A DNA stretch of 64,000 nt from CAWGYQ01 sp963817395 (GCA_963817395.1 CAWFOC010000012.1:124001-188000), one strand, 5' to 3'; numbered from the stretch's first letter, positions 10,039 through 19,726 are shown. Notes: generated by a model not told the origin, from the sequence alone. Made by a program: numbers and translations.

Positions 10039-11620
10039 ACAACACGCGTCCCGGCCTGACCGGCGTCATCGCGCCGTTCTCGAACACGATCTGACCGTTG
10101 ACCAGAACGTAGGAAAAACCCTCCGCATACTGGTGCGGCCTCTCGAAGGTGGCGCGGTCGCGCACGGTGGCGGGATCGAAGACCGCGATATCGCCCTTCA
10201 TGCCGGGCCGCAGCACGCCCCGATCGAAAAGCCCCAGGCGTTGGGCCGGAAGCGACGTCATCTTCCGCACGCCCTCTTCGAGGCTGACAATGCCTCGCTC
10301 GCGCACGTACTCCGAGAGCACCCGGGCAAACGTTCCGTAGCTGCGGGGGTGGGGACTGTCTTTTCCGAAGGTCGTCACCTCACCGTCGGACGCAATCATC
10401 GTCGCCGGGTGCCTGAGGATGCGCTCGAGATCTTCCTCGTTGATCGCATGGAACACGGCCTGGCAGCCTCCCTGCTCGACGATCCAGATGGCCGCTTCGG
10501 CGGCGTTCTCGACGGTCGGCTCCTGCCCGCGCAGTCTGGCTACATCGCCCAGGTTCTTCCCCGCCAGCGACGCGTCCCAGTCGCAGCGCGCGAGGACGAC
10601 GTTCTTCGGATCGCCGCCACCGCGCTCGTTCCGGATCAGCCGCGCCGCCTCTGCCTTGATCTTCGCACGTGTTCCTGAATCTTTGAGACGGCTCATCAGC
10701 TCCTCGACTGATCCCTCCTGGGCCCAGGCAGGCAACAGCGCCGGCTGAATCCCGGTGCTCGACGCGGTATACGGATATTGATCGATCGTGGCATCCACGC
10801 CTCGGGCTCTCGCTTCATCGATCAGCCGCAGCGTCTCGACGCTCTTGCCAGAATTCGCCGGACCGATCACTTTGTGATGCGTCACCTGGGTCGGCAGCCG
10901 GCCGCCTTCACCGATCGCGATGGTCTCTTTCACGCTGTCGACGACCGCCGACGCCTCGTCGCGCATGTGCGAGATATAGATGCCGCCGAACCGGCCGGCT
11001 ACCTTGGCGAGCTCGACGATTTCGCTCGTCGGTGTGAACGTACCTGGCACATAGAAAAGCCCGGAGCTCAGCCCGAACGCGCCGTCCTTCATCGCCTGCT
11101 CGACGAGCGCACGCATGCGGTCCAGCTCGTCGTCCGTGGGAGCTCGGTTGGCCGTACCGATCACGGCCGACCGGATCGATCCCTGGCCGACGAAGCTTCC
11201 GATGTTCACCGATTTCTCGAGCAGCTCCAGGCCCGCCAGAAACGGCGCGAGTGGAACCGCCGAGCTCCCGTCAGGGCCCTCCATCAGGGTCGTGACACCC
11301 TGGCGCACGTAGTTGTCAGCCGTCGGGACGCGGTCGATACCGCGCCGGGCGTGACTGTGGATGTCGATGAAGCCGGGCGCGACGACCTGGCCGCCCACGT
11401 CGACGACGCGCGTGGCCGGGTCCGTGATGGAGGGTGCGATGCGGACGATTGTGTCTCCCTGGATAGCCACGTCGGCGCGGTACCAGGGATTGCCGCTTCC
11501 GTCCACGATCCGGCCGTTCCGCAGCACGAGCTGATACGCCGGCGCCTGTGCACCCGCCGCCAAAACGATCAGCGCGCCGGCGATCGCAGCCGTCGCCGGC
11601 GCCGTCAGATGCTGCATCAT
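10001..11620 (-). CDS. secreted N-acyl-D-amino-acid deacylase (D-aminoacylase) family amidohydrolase
   Basis: A 539-residue amidohydrolase with an N-terminal signal peptide (IAGALIVLAAGAQA). The metal strand is APGFIDIHSHARRG; later motifs are VTTLMEGPDGSS, FGLSSGLFYVPG, GIYISHMRDEA, VTHHKVIGP and MIASDGEVTTFG, which match the D-aminoacylase subfamily. These enzymes hydrolyse N-acyl-D-amino acids (release of D-amino acids from peptidoglycan or peptide debris). A C-terminal beta domain ends in GDIAVFDPATVRDRATF, typical of the family. Full length and intact. The methyltransferase gene follows with a small overlap. Confidence 0.9.
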   Translation of the reverse strand: MMQHLTAPATAAIAGALIVLAAGAQAPAYQLVLRNGRIVDGSGNPWYRADVAIQGDTIVRIAPSITDPATRVVDVGGQVVAPGFIDIHSHARRGIDRVPTADNYVRQGVTTLMEGPDGSSAVPLAPFLAGLELLEKSVNIGSFVGQGSIRSAVIGTANRAPTDDELDRMRALVEQAMKDGAFGLSSGLFYVPGTFTPTSEIVELAKVAGRFGGIYISHMRDEASAVVDSVKETIAIGEGGRLPTQVTHHKVIGPANSGKSVETLRLIDEARARGVDATIDQYPYTASSTGIQPALLPAWAQEGSVEELMSRLKDSGTRAKIKAEAARLIRNERGGGDPKNVVLARCDWDASLAGKNLGDVARLRGQEPTVENAAEAAIWIVEQGGCQAVFHAINEEDLERILRHPATMIASDGEVTTFGKDSPHPRSYGTFARVLSEYVRERGIVSLEEGVRKMTSLPAQRLGLFDRGVLRPGMKGDIAVFDPATVRDRATFERPHQYAEGFSYVLVNGQIVFENGAMTPVRPGRVLYGPSAKQADPPN

Positions 11621-11669
11621 GTGCCGGGCGCGAGGAATGAACGACTCTCCACGGCGTCTGGCCGTCGCG

Positions 11670-11954
11670 TCACATGACGCGAAGAATCTCGCGGCTGCCC
11701 GTCATCCACAGGTCCGTATACCCCTTCATCTTTTCCCGGAAGGGTTCGTTCGTAGCGTTATCCTTCATTCGCGTCTCGAAGTCGCCGATCTCCTCCGCCT
11801 GGAACTCCATGATCACGCGATTGAAATCGCCGGTCACGTCGGTCAGCACTCGAACTCCAGGCAGCTTGGCGACGGCCGTGGCGTCTTTCAACTGCGCGGC
11901 CAGCTTGCTCGCCTGGCCGGGTTTTGCGATGAAACAATTACGGACGATGAACAT
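11670..11954 (-). CDS. small conserved hypothetical protein (ABM/NIPSNAP-like fold suspected)
   Basis: A 94-residue protein beginning MFIVRNCFIAKPGQASKLAA, with AGGAGG seven bases upstream of the ATG at 11954. The beta-alpha pattern (short strand, helix, then VRVLTDVTGDFNRVIMEFQ) resembles small dimeric alpha-beta barrel proteins such as antibiotic-biosynthesis monooxygenases or NIPSNAP domains. No catalytic motif is visible, so no function is claimed. A related-looking small protein lies at 44678. Confidence 0.6.
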   Translation of the reverse strand: MFIVRNCFIAKPGQASKLAAQLKDATAVAKLPGVRVLTDVTGDFNRVIMEFQAEEIGDFETRMKDNATNEPFREKMKGYTDLWMTGSREILRVM

Positions 11955-11971
11955 GATGACCTCCTGAGCAC

Positions 11972-12376
11972 TCACTTCCATTCCCACTGCTGCGAGCGGG
12001 TGTTGCCCTTGCCGTCCACCTCGTATTCGAACACCGCCGCCACCTTGTTCAGCCGCGTCCATGCCGTGGTCGCGGTCTGGTAGTACACGGCACCACGGTA
12101 GCTCACGGCGCCGTCCTGCTTGATCGTGCCGACCCCCTGGCCGATCCAGGTGGCGGCTTCACCACCCTTGCCCATGACGATGCCCTGGCCTTCGCCGTAG
12201 AGGCTGCCGTCGGGCCGCAGCACCGACCAGTAGGTGCCGGTCTCCGCGACCTCGACGTTCAACAGCTTGCCGGTTCCTTCGAAAGATGTCTCCATCTTGG
12301 GCCCGCCGCCGTCGGCCGGCAGAACCCGCCGGGTTGTCACCTTGCCAGAAGCTTCACCGAGTTTGTCGCCCTGCAT
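11972..12376 (-). CDS. conserved hypothetical protein
   Basis: A 134-residue soluble protein, intact frame, rich in Gly and beta-prone sequence (GTYWSVLRPDGSLYGEGQGI, GQGVGTIKQDGAVSYRGAVY). The repeated GxG strand-turn pattern suggests a small beta-barrel. I do not recognise the family with certainty. It starts 17 bases before the gene at 11670 in the direction of transcription, so the two probably share a transcript. Confidence 0.6.
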   Translation of the reverse strand: MQGDKLGEASGKVTTRRVLPADGGGPKMETSFEGTGKLLNVEVAETGTYWSVLRPDGSLYGEGQGIVMGKGGEAATWIGQGVGTIKQDGAVSYRGAVYYQTATTAWTRLNKVAAVFEYEVDGKGNTRSQQWEWK

Positions 12377-12412
12377 GTCGAATCTCCTGTCTGAAATTGT
12401 GCGCCAGCGATG

Positions 12413-13360
12413 TTACGGATGAGTCCCGAAGTTGTCCCGCTCCAGCGACGCGCGATCCCATCCAGCCAGGCCCGCTGCGGCCTCATATGTGGTTTGCAGG
12501 AATGCCATCAGCGTATCGTCCGGCGAGTCCGACAGCCGGACAACATCGTAGGCCAGGATGAACTCTCCGAGATCGGTGTTGTAAACGGCCTGGTCAGGCT
12601 CGACGTGCGCGGCCTGGAAACCAGCGGGTTCCGGATAGGCATACGCATAGAACGCGGGATAGGAAATCGCCCCTCCGCCAGGCCAGAATCCGCAGCTGCT
12701 CACTTCGTGCGAATAGGCCTCGCGCGTGATCCAGTCGGGCAGGTTGGGAATCCCGCCGCGATGGATGGGCGCTTCCCGCCCGGAAAACCGTGTGACGGCC
12801 AGGTCGAGGCCACCCCAGAACAGATGGACGGGACTGCATTTGCCAATGAATCGCGTCCGGAACGCCTTGAAGACTCGATCGGCCTGCACCAGGACTCGCC
12901 AGAACCGATTGGCGTATTCGGGATCGTACGCACGGCCGGCCTCGTCCTCGTCGAAGCGCACGGCATCGACCATCTCATTGGGTCGCGGATGAATAGTGAC
13001 CGGGACGTCGAGTCGCCGCAACTGCTCCATGAGACGCGTGTAGAACATCCGCACCGACTGCGGTTCGAGGGCGAGCGCACCGCGGCGGCCGTCGCTCGAC
13101 TCGACCACCAGTCGATGATCGATGAAGTCGAAATCGATCTGGAACATGCGGGCGCCGTGCGGGATAGGCGACGTCGTGAGCCCGCGGGCCGTCACATACA
13201 AGGGAACGTGCCATGAGTGATTCAGCCACGGACTCTGAGCCAGCCGCACCTTCCCGACGATCTGCGACCAGAGGTGCAGCGTCGCGAAGGTGTCGCTCCA
13301 CTCCTCGAGCGGCAGGCTCGGCCATGCATGGGACTGCGGCGACGGGATCACGGCGGCCAC
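12413..13360 (-). CDS. DUF5996 family protein
   Basis: A 315-residue intact protein. The opening AWPSLPLEEWSDTFATLHLW, the central LVVESSDGRRGALALEP, the HLFWGGLDLAVTRFSGR segment and the C-terminal aromatic HEVSSCGFWPGGG are the pattern of DUF5996 proteins. The function of that family is not known. It is soluble, with no signal peptide or membrane segment. It is followed after 36 bases by the small hypothetical gene at 11972. Confidence 0.82.
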   Translation of the reverse strand: MAAVIPSPQSHAWPSLPLEEWSDTFATLHLWSQIVGKVRLAQSPWLNHSWHVPLYVTARGLTTSPIPHGARMFQIDFDFIDHRLVVESSDGRRGALALEPQSVRMFYTRLMEQLRRLDVPVTIHPRPNEMVDAVRFDEDEAGRAYDPEYANRFWRVLVQADRVFKAFRTRFIGKCSPVHLFWGGLDLAVTRFSGREAPIHRGGIPNLPDWITREAYSHEVSSCGFWPGGGAISYPAFYAYAYPEPAGFQAAHVEPDQAVYNTDLGEFILAYDVVRLSDSPDDTLMAFLQTTYEAAAGLAGWDRASLERDNFGTHP

Positions 13361-13545
13361 CTACCTATAAAGATGCGCCAGAAACGAGCGCCAGGAGCGT
13401 CAGCGACCAGGCACACCCCGGCGCGGTTTGCAGGCGGAAGTCAGACGAAAGTTGATTCACCATGCAGTCCGCGACATCCGCCCGAGACCGACGCCACAAC
13501 ACGAACAACAGGAAAGGCGTCATCGGCACTCGACCGGGCGCGCCA

Positions 13546-14157
13546 TCACGTGCCCGGCGTCTCCGGCAAGACGTAGCCCAGGGTGGCGAGACGCTCGCCG
13601 GACGCCTCGTACGCGGCGGGCGACATGTCGCTCACGCCGCTGGCGTCGATCCACGTGTTGTAGAAGTTGAACAGAGCGCAGACCGTGATCGCGTCGTAGA
13701 TGGCGTCGGTCGTCCAGCCGGCGGCGACGACCGCGTCCATATCGGACTGCTCGAGCAGGTGAGACGCCCCATTGGCCTTCTCCAGAAATGTGAACAGCGC
13801 TTTCTCCCGCTCATCAATCGGCGCCGTCCGAAAGTCGGCGAGCACCGCGTCCACGAGATCCCGATCACCCAGCAGCTTCGCCGCGACCGCGGCGTGTGCG
13901 CCGATTCAAAACGGACACGCGTTGCGCTTGGACGTAAAGGCGGCGATCAGCTCGCGGAAACCTGGCGACAAGGGCGAGGGTCCGCGCATCACGGCGTGGG
14001 TGAAGCGCGAGAGGTGTTCGGTCCGGTCGGGCCTGTAGGCGAACAGATGCATGATCTGCGGGACGGGAAGGCCCGCCGCCTGTAGCGCCCTGATCGGATG
14101 GGCGTGCGGTCCCCGAGGCGTGGCGTTCTCGACTTCGGGCAGGAACATCGGTTTCAT
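13546..14157 (-). CDS. AhpD/carboxymuconolactone decarboxylase-fold protein, candidate selenoprotein (CxxU)
   Basis: Reading through one in-frame TGA at 13908-13906 gives a continuous 203-residue protein. It has two CMD-like halves; the catalytic one reads Glu69-x11-Cys81-Pro-Phe-[TGA84]-Ile-Gly-Ala-His88. That is exactly the Glu-x11-Cys-x2-Cys-x3-His spacing of AhpD-type peroxidases, with TGA in place of the second, peroxidatic cysteine. The second half continues in the same frame (DAVLADFRTAPIDEREKALF, ITVCALFNFYNTWIDASG), so this is not a frameshift. A hairpin with a GGTC loop starts 14 bases after the TGA. Selenocysteine insertion is the favoured reading. A Cys-to-stop substitution, or a consensus error at this codon, is the alternative. 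The start at 14157 is MKPMFLPEVENA. Confidence 0.75.
13879..13908 (-). promoter_or_regulatory. candidate bacterial SECIS element after the in-frame TGA
   Basis: Downstream of the TGA (13908-13906) the transcript can form a six-pair stem (CGCCGC with GCGGCG, 13894-13889 with 13884-13879) closed by a GGTC tetraloop at 13888-13885. In E. coli fdhF the SelB-contacted G and U lie at positions 23 and 24 counted from the U of UGA; here they are at 22 and 23. The E. coli bulged U is not present. GC-rich DNA forms such stems by chance, so this supports but does not prove selenocysteine insertion. Confidence 0.5.
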
Positions 14158-14205
14158 GCGTGTCGACGCCTCTCGTCAGCTTCCAAACCTATCAAGTATG
14201 TGCCG

Positions 14206-14775
14206 TTATGCGGCGCGCCGCATCCTGACGAACCGAAGGGCCACGCCGTTCGGCAGCGTGTCGGTGACATGCTCGACGGCCTCGAAGCCCAACGCCGCGT
14301 AGAACGGAACGCCCGGAAGCGTGGCCATCAACTCCAGCCGGCGAAAGTTCGCGCGTCGAGCGGCGTCCTCGCACGCCGTCAGCAAGGCCCGCCCGACGCC
14401 CTGTCGTGCGGCCTCCGGCGCCACGAAGAACGCGCGGATGCGCGCCGGCTCGAACGCCGGATCCAGAATATCCGCGGCCCCCACCGGCCGCTGGTCTCCG
14501 CCGTACAGCGTCCGGCGCTGGCTCCAGCCGCCACACCCGATCGGCCGCTGCTCGCGCTCGGCGACGAAGTAGGTGCCATCGGCGATCAACGTCGTGTCCA
14601 CGCCGAACACATACTGGATGGCCGCCTCGGTCTCCTCCGCCGAGTAGTAACCGACGCTCAAGGCCCGCGCTGACCGCGCGATCAGATCCTGGAGCCGGGG
14701 CACGTCGCGAGGTTCTGCGAGCCGCAGCTCGACCGGCCCACCATGGTCCGGGGCCTGCTCGAACGGTGACGTCAT
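14206..14775 (-). CDS. GNAT family N-acetyltransferase
   Basis: A 189-residue intact protein. The acetyl-CoA-binding motif A is visible as IRAFFVAPEAARQGVGRALL, preceded by the YFVAEREQRPIGCGGW strand pair and followed by the motif B segment PFYAALGFEAVEH. These are standard GNAT features; the acceptor amine is not predictable. Its stop is 49 bases upstream of the AhpD-like gene start, so the two could be co-transcribed. Confidence 0.88.
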   Translation of the reverse strand: MTSPFEQAPDHGGPVELRLAEPRDVPRLQDLIARSARALSVGYYSAEETEAAIQYVFGVDTTLIADGTYFVAEREQRPIGCGGWSQRRTLYGGDQRPVGAADILDPAFEPARIRAFFVAPEAARQGVGRALLTACEDAARRANFRRLELMATLPGVPFYAALGFEAVEHVTDTLPNGVALRFVRMRRAA

Positions 14776-14776
14776 G

Positions 14777-16751
14777 CTACGGCCGGAGCCGGAACGCCAC
14801 CACGTAGTCGCCGGCGCCCCACGCGGAGCCGCCGCCTACCGATATCGCGACATATTGCTCGCCCGAGGCGAGGCGATAGCTCATCGGCGTGGCCTTGGCG
14901 CTCTGGGGCAGCTCTCCCGTCCACAACTCGCGCCCGGTCTCGACGTCGTAGGCATGCAGCCGGCGGTCGAGCGCGGCGCCGATGAACACGAGCCCGCCGG
15001 CGGTCACGATTGGCCCGCCCAGATTCGGGGAGCCCCACTCGGGTCGAATCTTTGCCGCCACCTCGGGCGGGAACGGGGCGGTGAACGATCCGAGCGGCAC
15101 CTCCCATCGACGCTGGCCGGTCTGGAGATCAACGGCCACCAGCGTCCCGAACGGAGGCGGCGTGCAAGGGAGGAAAGACGGCGCCAGCAGGGCGCGCCGC
15201 CGCATGACGTACGGCGTACCCTCCATCATGTTGTATTCGTACTCGTCGCCCATTCGCTGCTCGGTGGCGCGGGCGCGCTCGCGATCGAACCCCTCACGCG
15301 GGATGAGCTGCACCATGCCCGCGATCCGGTTCACCGGAACGATGACCATCTCGCGCACCGGATCGACGGCGACGCCGCCCCAGTGTGCGCCGCCGGTCGA
15401 CGCGGGCATCACCAGCGTCCCCTGGACGCTCGGCGGCGTGAAGATGCCTTCGTTTCGAAGTGGCTCGAATGGCCGCGCGACAGGCTGCACGATCGGCGTC
15501 GGTGAGGCCCCACACCTCATCCACCGTAAAGCGGTGCGGGCTGAGCGCGGGCGTGACGCGAGTGAACGGCTGCGTGGGAGAGGCCTGCTCGTGGGGAATG
15601 TCGCTCGACGGGACGGCGCGCTCGTCGACGGGAAAGATCGGCTGCCCGGTTTCCCTGTGCGAGCACGAAGAGCATGCCGGTCTTCGTCGCCTGCACGACG
15701 GCGGGCTGTCGAACGCCGTTCCGCGTCACGGTGACGAGCGCGGGCGGCGACGCGTTGTCGTAATCCCACAGATCGTGGTGGACGGTCTGAAACGACCAGA
15801 CCAGTTTCCCGGTGGCGGCGTGCAAGGCGACGATGGAGTTCGCGTACCGGTTGTCTCCCAGCCGGAGCACACCGTAGTAGTCGGGCGCCGCACTGCCCGT
15901 CGGGACGAACACCAGATCGCGGTCGGGATCGGCCGACAGCACCGACCACGCGTTGGCGCCCCCGCTCCTGTGCGCCATCTTCCCACGCCAGTCGCCGTAC
16001 GCCGGATCGTTCCGGTCCTGCGGAATCGGGTCCCAGCGTCCACTTCAGACGTCCCGTGCGCGCGTCGTAGCCGCGCACTTCCCCGCTGGCCGTGTCGGGC
16101 CGGCTGTTGTCGCCGATGGACGAGCCGGTGACGATCACGCCGTTCACCACGAGCGGTGGCGAGGTCATCGAATACGCCGCCGGCTCGAAGGGAGGAATGC
16201 GAAGACCCTTCGTCAGATCCACCATTCCGCTGTCTCCGAAGTCACGGCAGACCTGTCCGGTCTGCGCGTCCAGGGCAAAGAGCTGTGACTGGGCGGTGGC
16301 CACGATGATGCGTCGCCGGCACGCGGCGCCAGGCGGCGCCGATTCGTCGAGCCAGGTCGACACGCCCCGACTGGCGAAATCGCCGTACCGGACATCGCGC
16401 GCAATCTTCGGATCGAAGACCCATCGCTCCCGGCCCGTGGAAGGGTCGAGCGCGATGACGCGTCCGAGCGGCGTGCCGACGTACATCGTGCCGTCCACGA
16501 CCAGCGGAGTCGCTTCGAAGGCCGTCCATCGGCTCGTCGCGAAGCGGGGCTCCGTTTCTCCTGTGCGGTAGGTCCACGCCACCTCGAGCCGCTGGACGTT
16601 CTCCCGGTTGATCTCCTGGACCGGGAGATAACGCGTTCCCAGCGAGATCGCTTCCGTTCGCCGTCCAACCCACTTCCTGGCTCACAGCAGCCGTAGTCCG
16701 CGCGTCAGGCAGCGGCTGTGCTGCACATGGCCTGCACAGCGGCGACCCCAA
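14777..16751 (-). CDS. PQQ-dependent dehydrogenase (quinoprotein glucose dehydrogenase-like), frameshifted
   Basis: Eight-bladed quinoprotein propeller sequence: NREN and VAWTYRTGE at the start, RVIALDPSTGRERWVFDP, then ALDAQTGQVCRDFGDSGMVD, DLWDYDNASPPALV, and at the end TGRELWTGELPQ with VGGGSAWGAGDYVV. These match periplasmic PQQ dehydrogenases that oxidise sugars or alcohols and feed the respiratory chain. Four frame corrections are needed (near 16640, 16035, 15650 and 15465). Both ends are well conserved, so the gene is probably functional and the breaks are sequence errors. The start is uncertain; an open frame reaches 16751 but no convincing signal peptide is seen. Confidence 0.8.
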
Positions 16752-16948
16752 CCACCGAGCAGTCGCGTGGCTGCACGGCGGCGCGCGCGGGTCGATCGTT
16801 TACCCATGAACGAGCCTGGCAATGTCAAAGGCCCGAAACCGGAACGCAGTCGCGGTCGACGATCCGGGTGCCACGACGAACATTCGCGACGCCGGCCAGC
16901 GTCTCGAGCTCGAGAGGCGGGCCGCGATCGGGAGCGGCGCGTCGGACG

Positions 16949-17422
16949 CTAACGGCCCGGCACGTCGATTTTCTGATCGGCGAGCGGAATGGTGACGACC
17001 ACGCGGTCCTCAGGTCCCAGGTTCCTCGTGATGTGTCCCTTGCCGGTCGTGTCTTCGATCAGATTGATATGCCCCGGGCCCACCGGGATCTTCTTGCCAT
17101 CGGCCACTTCGAGCTCGCCGCGGCCGCTGAGCGTAATCACGTACTGCCGCCTGGGCCCCGTGTGCCAGTCGCTGGCCGGGCCGGGGGATCGCGAGCTGAA
17201 CTGGACGCCCGTCGCCTGCATCATCTCGGTCGCATTGCCGTTCAGTTTCAGCTCGATGTCTTCGGCGTGGCTCAGGCCATCGGCACCCGTGTAGATTCGC
17301 GTCACCACGATCCGCTTGCGTGTCTGCGCGTCAACGACATCCCGATCGGTTCGGGCGCCCCACGTCATGGCAAATGACCCGACGATGGCCGCGGCGGCCA
17401 GGTGTTTGGTGATCGATCGCAC
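16949..17422 (-). CDS. secreted cupin-domain protein
   Basis: A 157-residue protein with an N-terminal signal peptide (ITKHLAAAAIVGSFAMTWGA) and a single cupin barrel: SDWHTGPRRQYVITLSGRGE carries the first cupin motif and GPGHINLIEDTTGKGHI the second. Small exported cupins of this kind are common in this window (36855, 38272) and have no assigned substrate. Intact frame. About 190 bases of apparently gene-free sequence separate it from the PQQ gene. Confidence 0.8.
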   Translation of the reverse strand: MRSITKHLAAAAIVGSFAMTWGARTDRDVVDAQTRKRIVVTRIYTGADGLSHAEDIELKLNGNATEMMQATGVQFSSRSPGPASDWHTGPRRQYVITLSGRGELEVADGKKIPVGPGHINLIEDTTGKGHITRNLGPEDRVVVTIPLADQKIDVPGR

Positions 17423-17525
17423 GTGAGCCTCCTGCTATGAGACGGTGACCGCCGGGGTTCTCGGAGAAGAGCCGGAAGTGTACGCGAGACCCGTCGCCGA
17501 GTCCACACGGCCCGAACAGCATTGC

Positions 17526-17826
17526 CTATGAGTCCCGTCCTCCACCCTCGAGATGGAAGCGATGCAGCACGGAATGGACGACGGGCCCGAGCATGACGCC
17601 GGCCATGACGATGAAGACGAGGCCCGCGAAGAGCGCGTAGGCGCCGGCGAGCCACTTGCCGGCGGTCGTCTGCAGACGATCCACGGGGCCCATTCCACCC
17701 AGGAGCATCGCCGCGTTGAGAAAGGCATCGGCCCACGGAAGGCGCTCGACCCAGTGGTAGATGGCCATGCCCGATGATCAGGGTGCCGGCCGTGAGGGGA
17801 AGCAAAGTCCAGGCGCGGGACGCCAT
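17526..17826 (-). CDS. small membrane protein, one frameshift
   Basis: Two overlapping frames join near 17768 into about 100 residues: MASRAWTLLPLTAGTLIIG followed by AIYHWVERLPWADAFLNAAM and then LAGAYALFAGLVFIVMAGVM. Three hydrophobic segments make an inner-membrane protein likely. No family recognised. The overlap ATCATCGGGC-ATG at the join could also be a real reinitiation, but the first part alone would be only 19 codons. Confidence 0.55.
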
Positions 17827-17941
17827 GTGGCCGGCTATCTGCCAGTGACTCGGTGACAGTACTGCTGGCGCGAGCTTTCACGGTGCCTCCTTCAACATCT
17901 GGTTCACGATACGCGCCGACCGCGCGCGTGGACAGGCGATC

Positions 17942-18409
17942 TCATCGCGACAATCCGAGCTCAGCCATCAGGACGTCGAGAAACGCCGTCTGCGCCGGGA
18001 TCAGATGCCGGCGCGCCTCGTCCAGGGTGAACCACTCCGCCCTGTCCACCTCGGGGAACGAGCGCATGCGCCCCGAGCCGCGCGGCCACTCAATCTGGAA
18101 CGTGTTGCTGCGCAGCGCGGCCGGATCGGCGTCGCCCTCCACCGCCCAGCCGTGCACGACCTTGCCGCCAGCTTGACGGACATGCCCCAGGCCTATGGCT
18201 CGGCCGGTGGCGGAAAAGCCTGTTTCCTCGGTGAACTCGCGGCGCGCGGCCGCCAGCAGATCCTCTCCTTCGCCGACTTCGCCTTTGGGAATGGACCACG
18301 TGCCAAGATCCTTGCGCTGCCAGTAAGGTCCGCCCAGATGGACCAGCAAGACTTGCACACCATCGCCGATCGATCGATACAGAAGCAGGCCCGCGCTGAT
18401 GGTGGGCAT
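17942..18409 (-). CDS. NUDIX hydrolase
   Basis: A 155-residue protein with a complete Nudix box: Gly43, Glu49, then Arg57-Glu58-Phe59 and Glu61-Glu62-Thr-Gly-Phe (GEVGEGEDLLAAARREFTEE). The N-terminal MPTISAGLLLYRSIGDGVQV strand precedes the WSIPKG motif. Nudix enzymes hydrolyse nucleoside diphosphates linked to another moiety; this resembles the house-cleaning or (di)adenosine polyphosphate-type subgroup, but substrate is inference. Intact frame, 27 bases upstream of the M28 peptidase stop on the other side. Confidence 0.92.
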   Translation of the reverse strand: MPTISAGLLLYRSIGDGVQVLLVHLGGPYWQRKDLGTWSIPKGEVGEGEDLLAAARREFTEETGFSATGRAIGLGHVRQAGGKVVHGWAVEGDADPAALRSNTFQIEWPRGSGRMRSFPEVDRAEWFTLDEARRHLIPAQTAFLDVLMAELGLSR

Positions 18410-18436
18410 GCGCGATGGTTCCCGGGGCCTCGGCGC

Positions 18437-19697
18437 TCAGCGCTTGAGCGTGGCGCCCGCCAACTGGGCCACGGCACCCAGCGTGGTCTGCGCGGCGTTC
18501 AGGCCGAGACGGAAATCCTTGTCGGAATAGGTCGTGTAGAGGTCAGTGGGTTGATGCCACTGCGGGTTCCAGCCCGCGCCGATGTGCATCCCTCGCTCGT
18601 TCTCGCGCAGACTGATTGAGGGAACGAGATTCATGAACGGCGTGGAATCGGTGTTGGTCATGTGATGGCCGACCGCCGCCGGATAATCGGTGGCGTACTT
18701 CTCGTTGGCGTCGCGGAAGAAGAACGCGAGCTTCATCGCCTGATCCGCGAACGTCGACGTCGATTGAAACTCGATGTTCACGTCGGCTTCCGGCCGCTGC
18801 TCCGGATTGACCGAGCCATCGGCGCGGGGCATGCCGTGATCCCACAGCATCATGTCGTGCTGGATCATGCCGAGCCACCGCGGCTCCGGATACCGTCCTG
18901 AGCCCGCCGGATCTTCCCTGCCCTGAAGGAACGCCCGCTGCTCGACGTACGCGCGCGAACCGTTGAGACCGTATTCCTCGTTGTTCCAGAGGGCGAACCG
19001 AATCGATCGCTCGGTCTGCACATCGGGCCCGCTGAGAATGCGTGCCAGTTCCATGACCAGGGCCGTGCCCGATCCGTTGTCGTCGGCCGCTTCACCGAAG
19101 CCTCGTCCGTCCATGTGACCGCCGACGATGTACATTTCGTCGGGACGGGTGGCGCCGATCTTCGTGCAATACACCTGCTCGCGCGGGCCTGGTGTGGTCG
19201 GCTGGGAGTTGAGCGCCCGGAGCGCCGGGTCGGTCTGCGCATCGAGATCGTTGTTGGGCGTGGTGGGCCGCGTCGTGCCCCGCTGGCGCGAGCCTCCAGG
19301 CCCCGTGCGGATTTCGCCGCTCGCGATCACGGCACTGCGCGCGGGCGGTGCCCCCGGCGTGGGCTGTGTGGCTGTCTGGGGCGAGTGGGCTGACGGAGCG
19401 TAGACGTACTCTGAGACGTTCGGTCGCGCACCCGTAGCTTCGGAGCTGTGCCTCGATCCAGTCAATGGCCGCCTTGTTGCGGTCGGTTCCCTCCAGCCGA
19501 TCGCCAAACTGCGTCAGGCCCTTGATGGTGGCCTTGTACTTTTCCAGATCGAGCCGGCCGACGAGCGTCTTGACCGGATCGTCGGCTGACGCTGTCGCTG
19601 CCTGCGCAGCTGCCTCTGTGGGACGCTAGCCCGACGCCGGGCAGAGAAACGGCGATGACGGCACCCACAACCGAGACGACAAGACCACTCGCACGCA
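18437..19697 (-). CDS. secreted M28 family zinc peptidase, two frameshifts
   Basis: The start at 19697 (MRASGLVVSVVGAVIAVSLP) gives a signal peptide. After a frame correction near 19626 the segment DDPVKTLVGRLDLEKYKATI and RLEGTDRNKAAIDWIEAQLR follows; after another near 19445 the catalytic domain reads MYIVGGHMDGRGFGEAADDN, LWNNEEYGLNGSRAY and HHMTNTDSTPFMNLVPS. The His-Asp, Glu-Glu and Asp/His residues in these motifs bind two zinc ions in M28 aminopeptidases. Members act outside the cytoplasm on peptides. The length of about 420 residues is normal. Breaks are probably consensus indels. Confidence 0.85.
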
Positions 19698-19726
19698 TCC
19701 TCGCTCCCTTCAGATTCGTTCCGGCG

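Noticed and set aside
13906..13908. The TGA as an ordinary stop of an 83-residue protein with a second gene restarting at 13854
   Set aside because: The frame continues unbroken through the remaining CMD fold, and splitting would separate the catalytic Cys from its His; a two-gene reading makes no structural sense.
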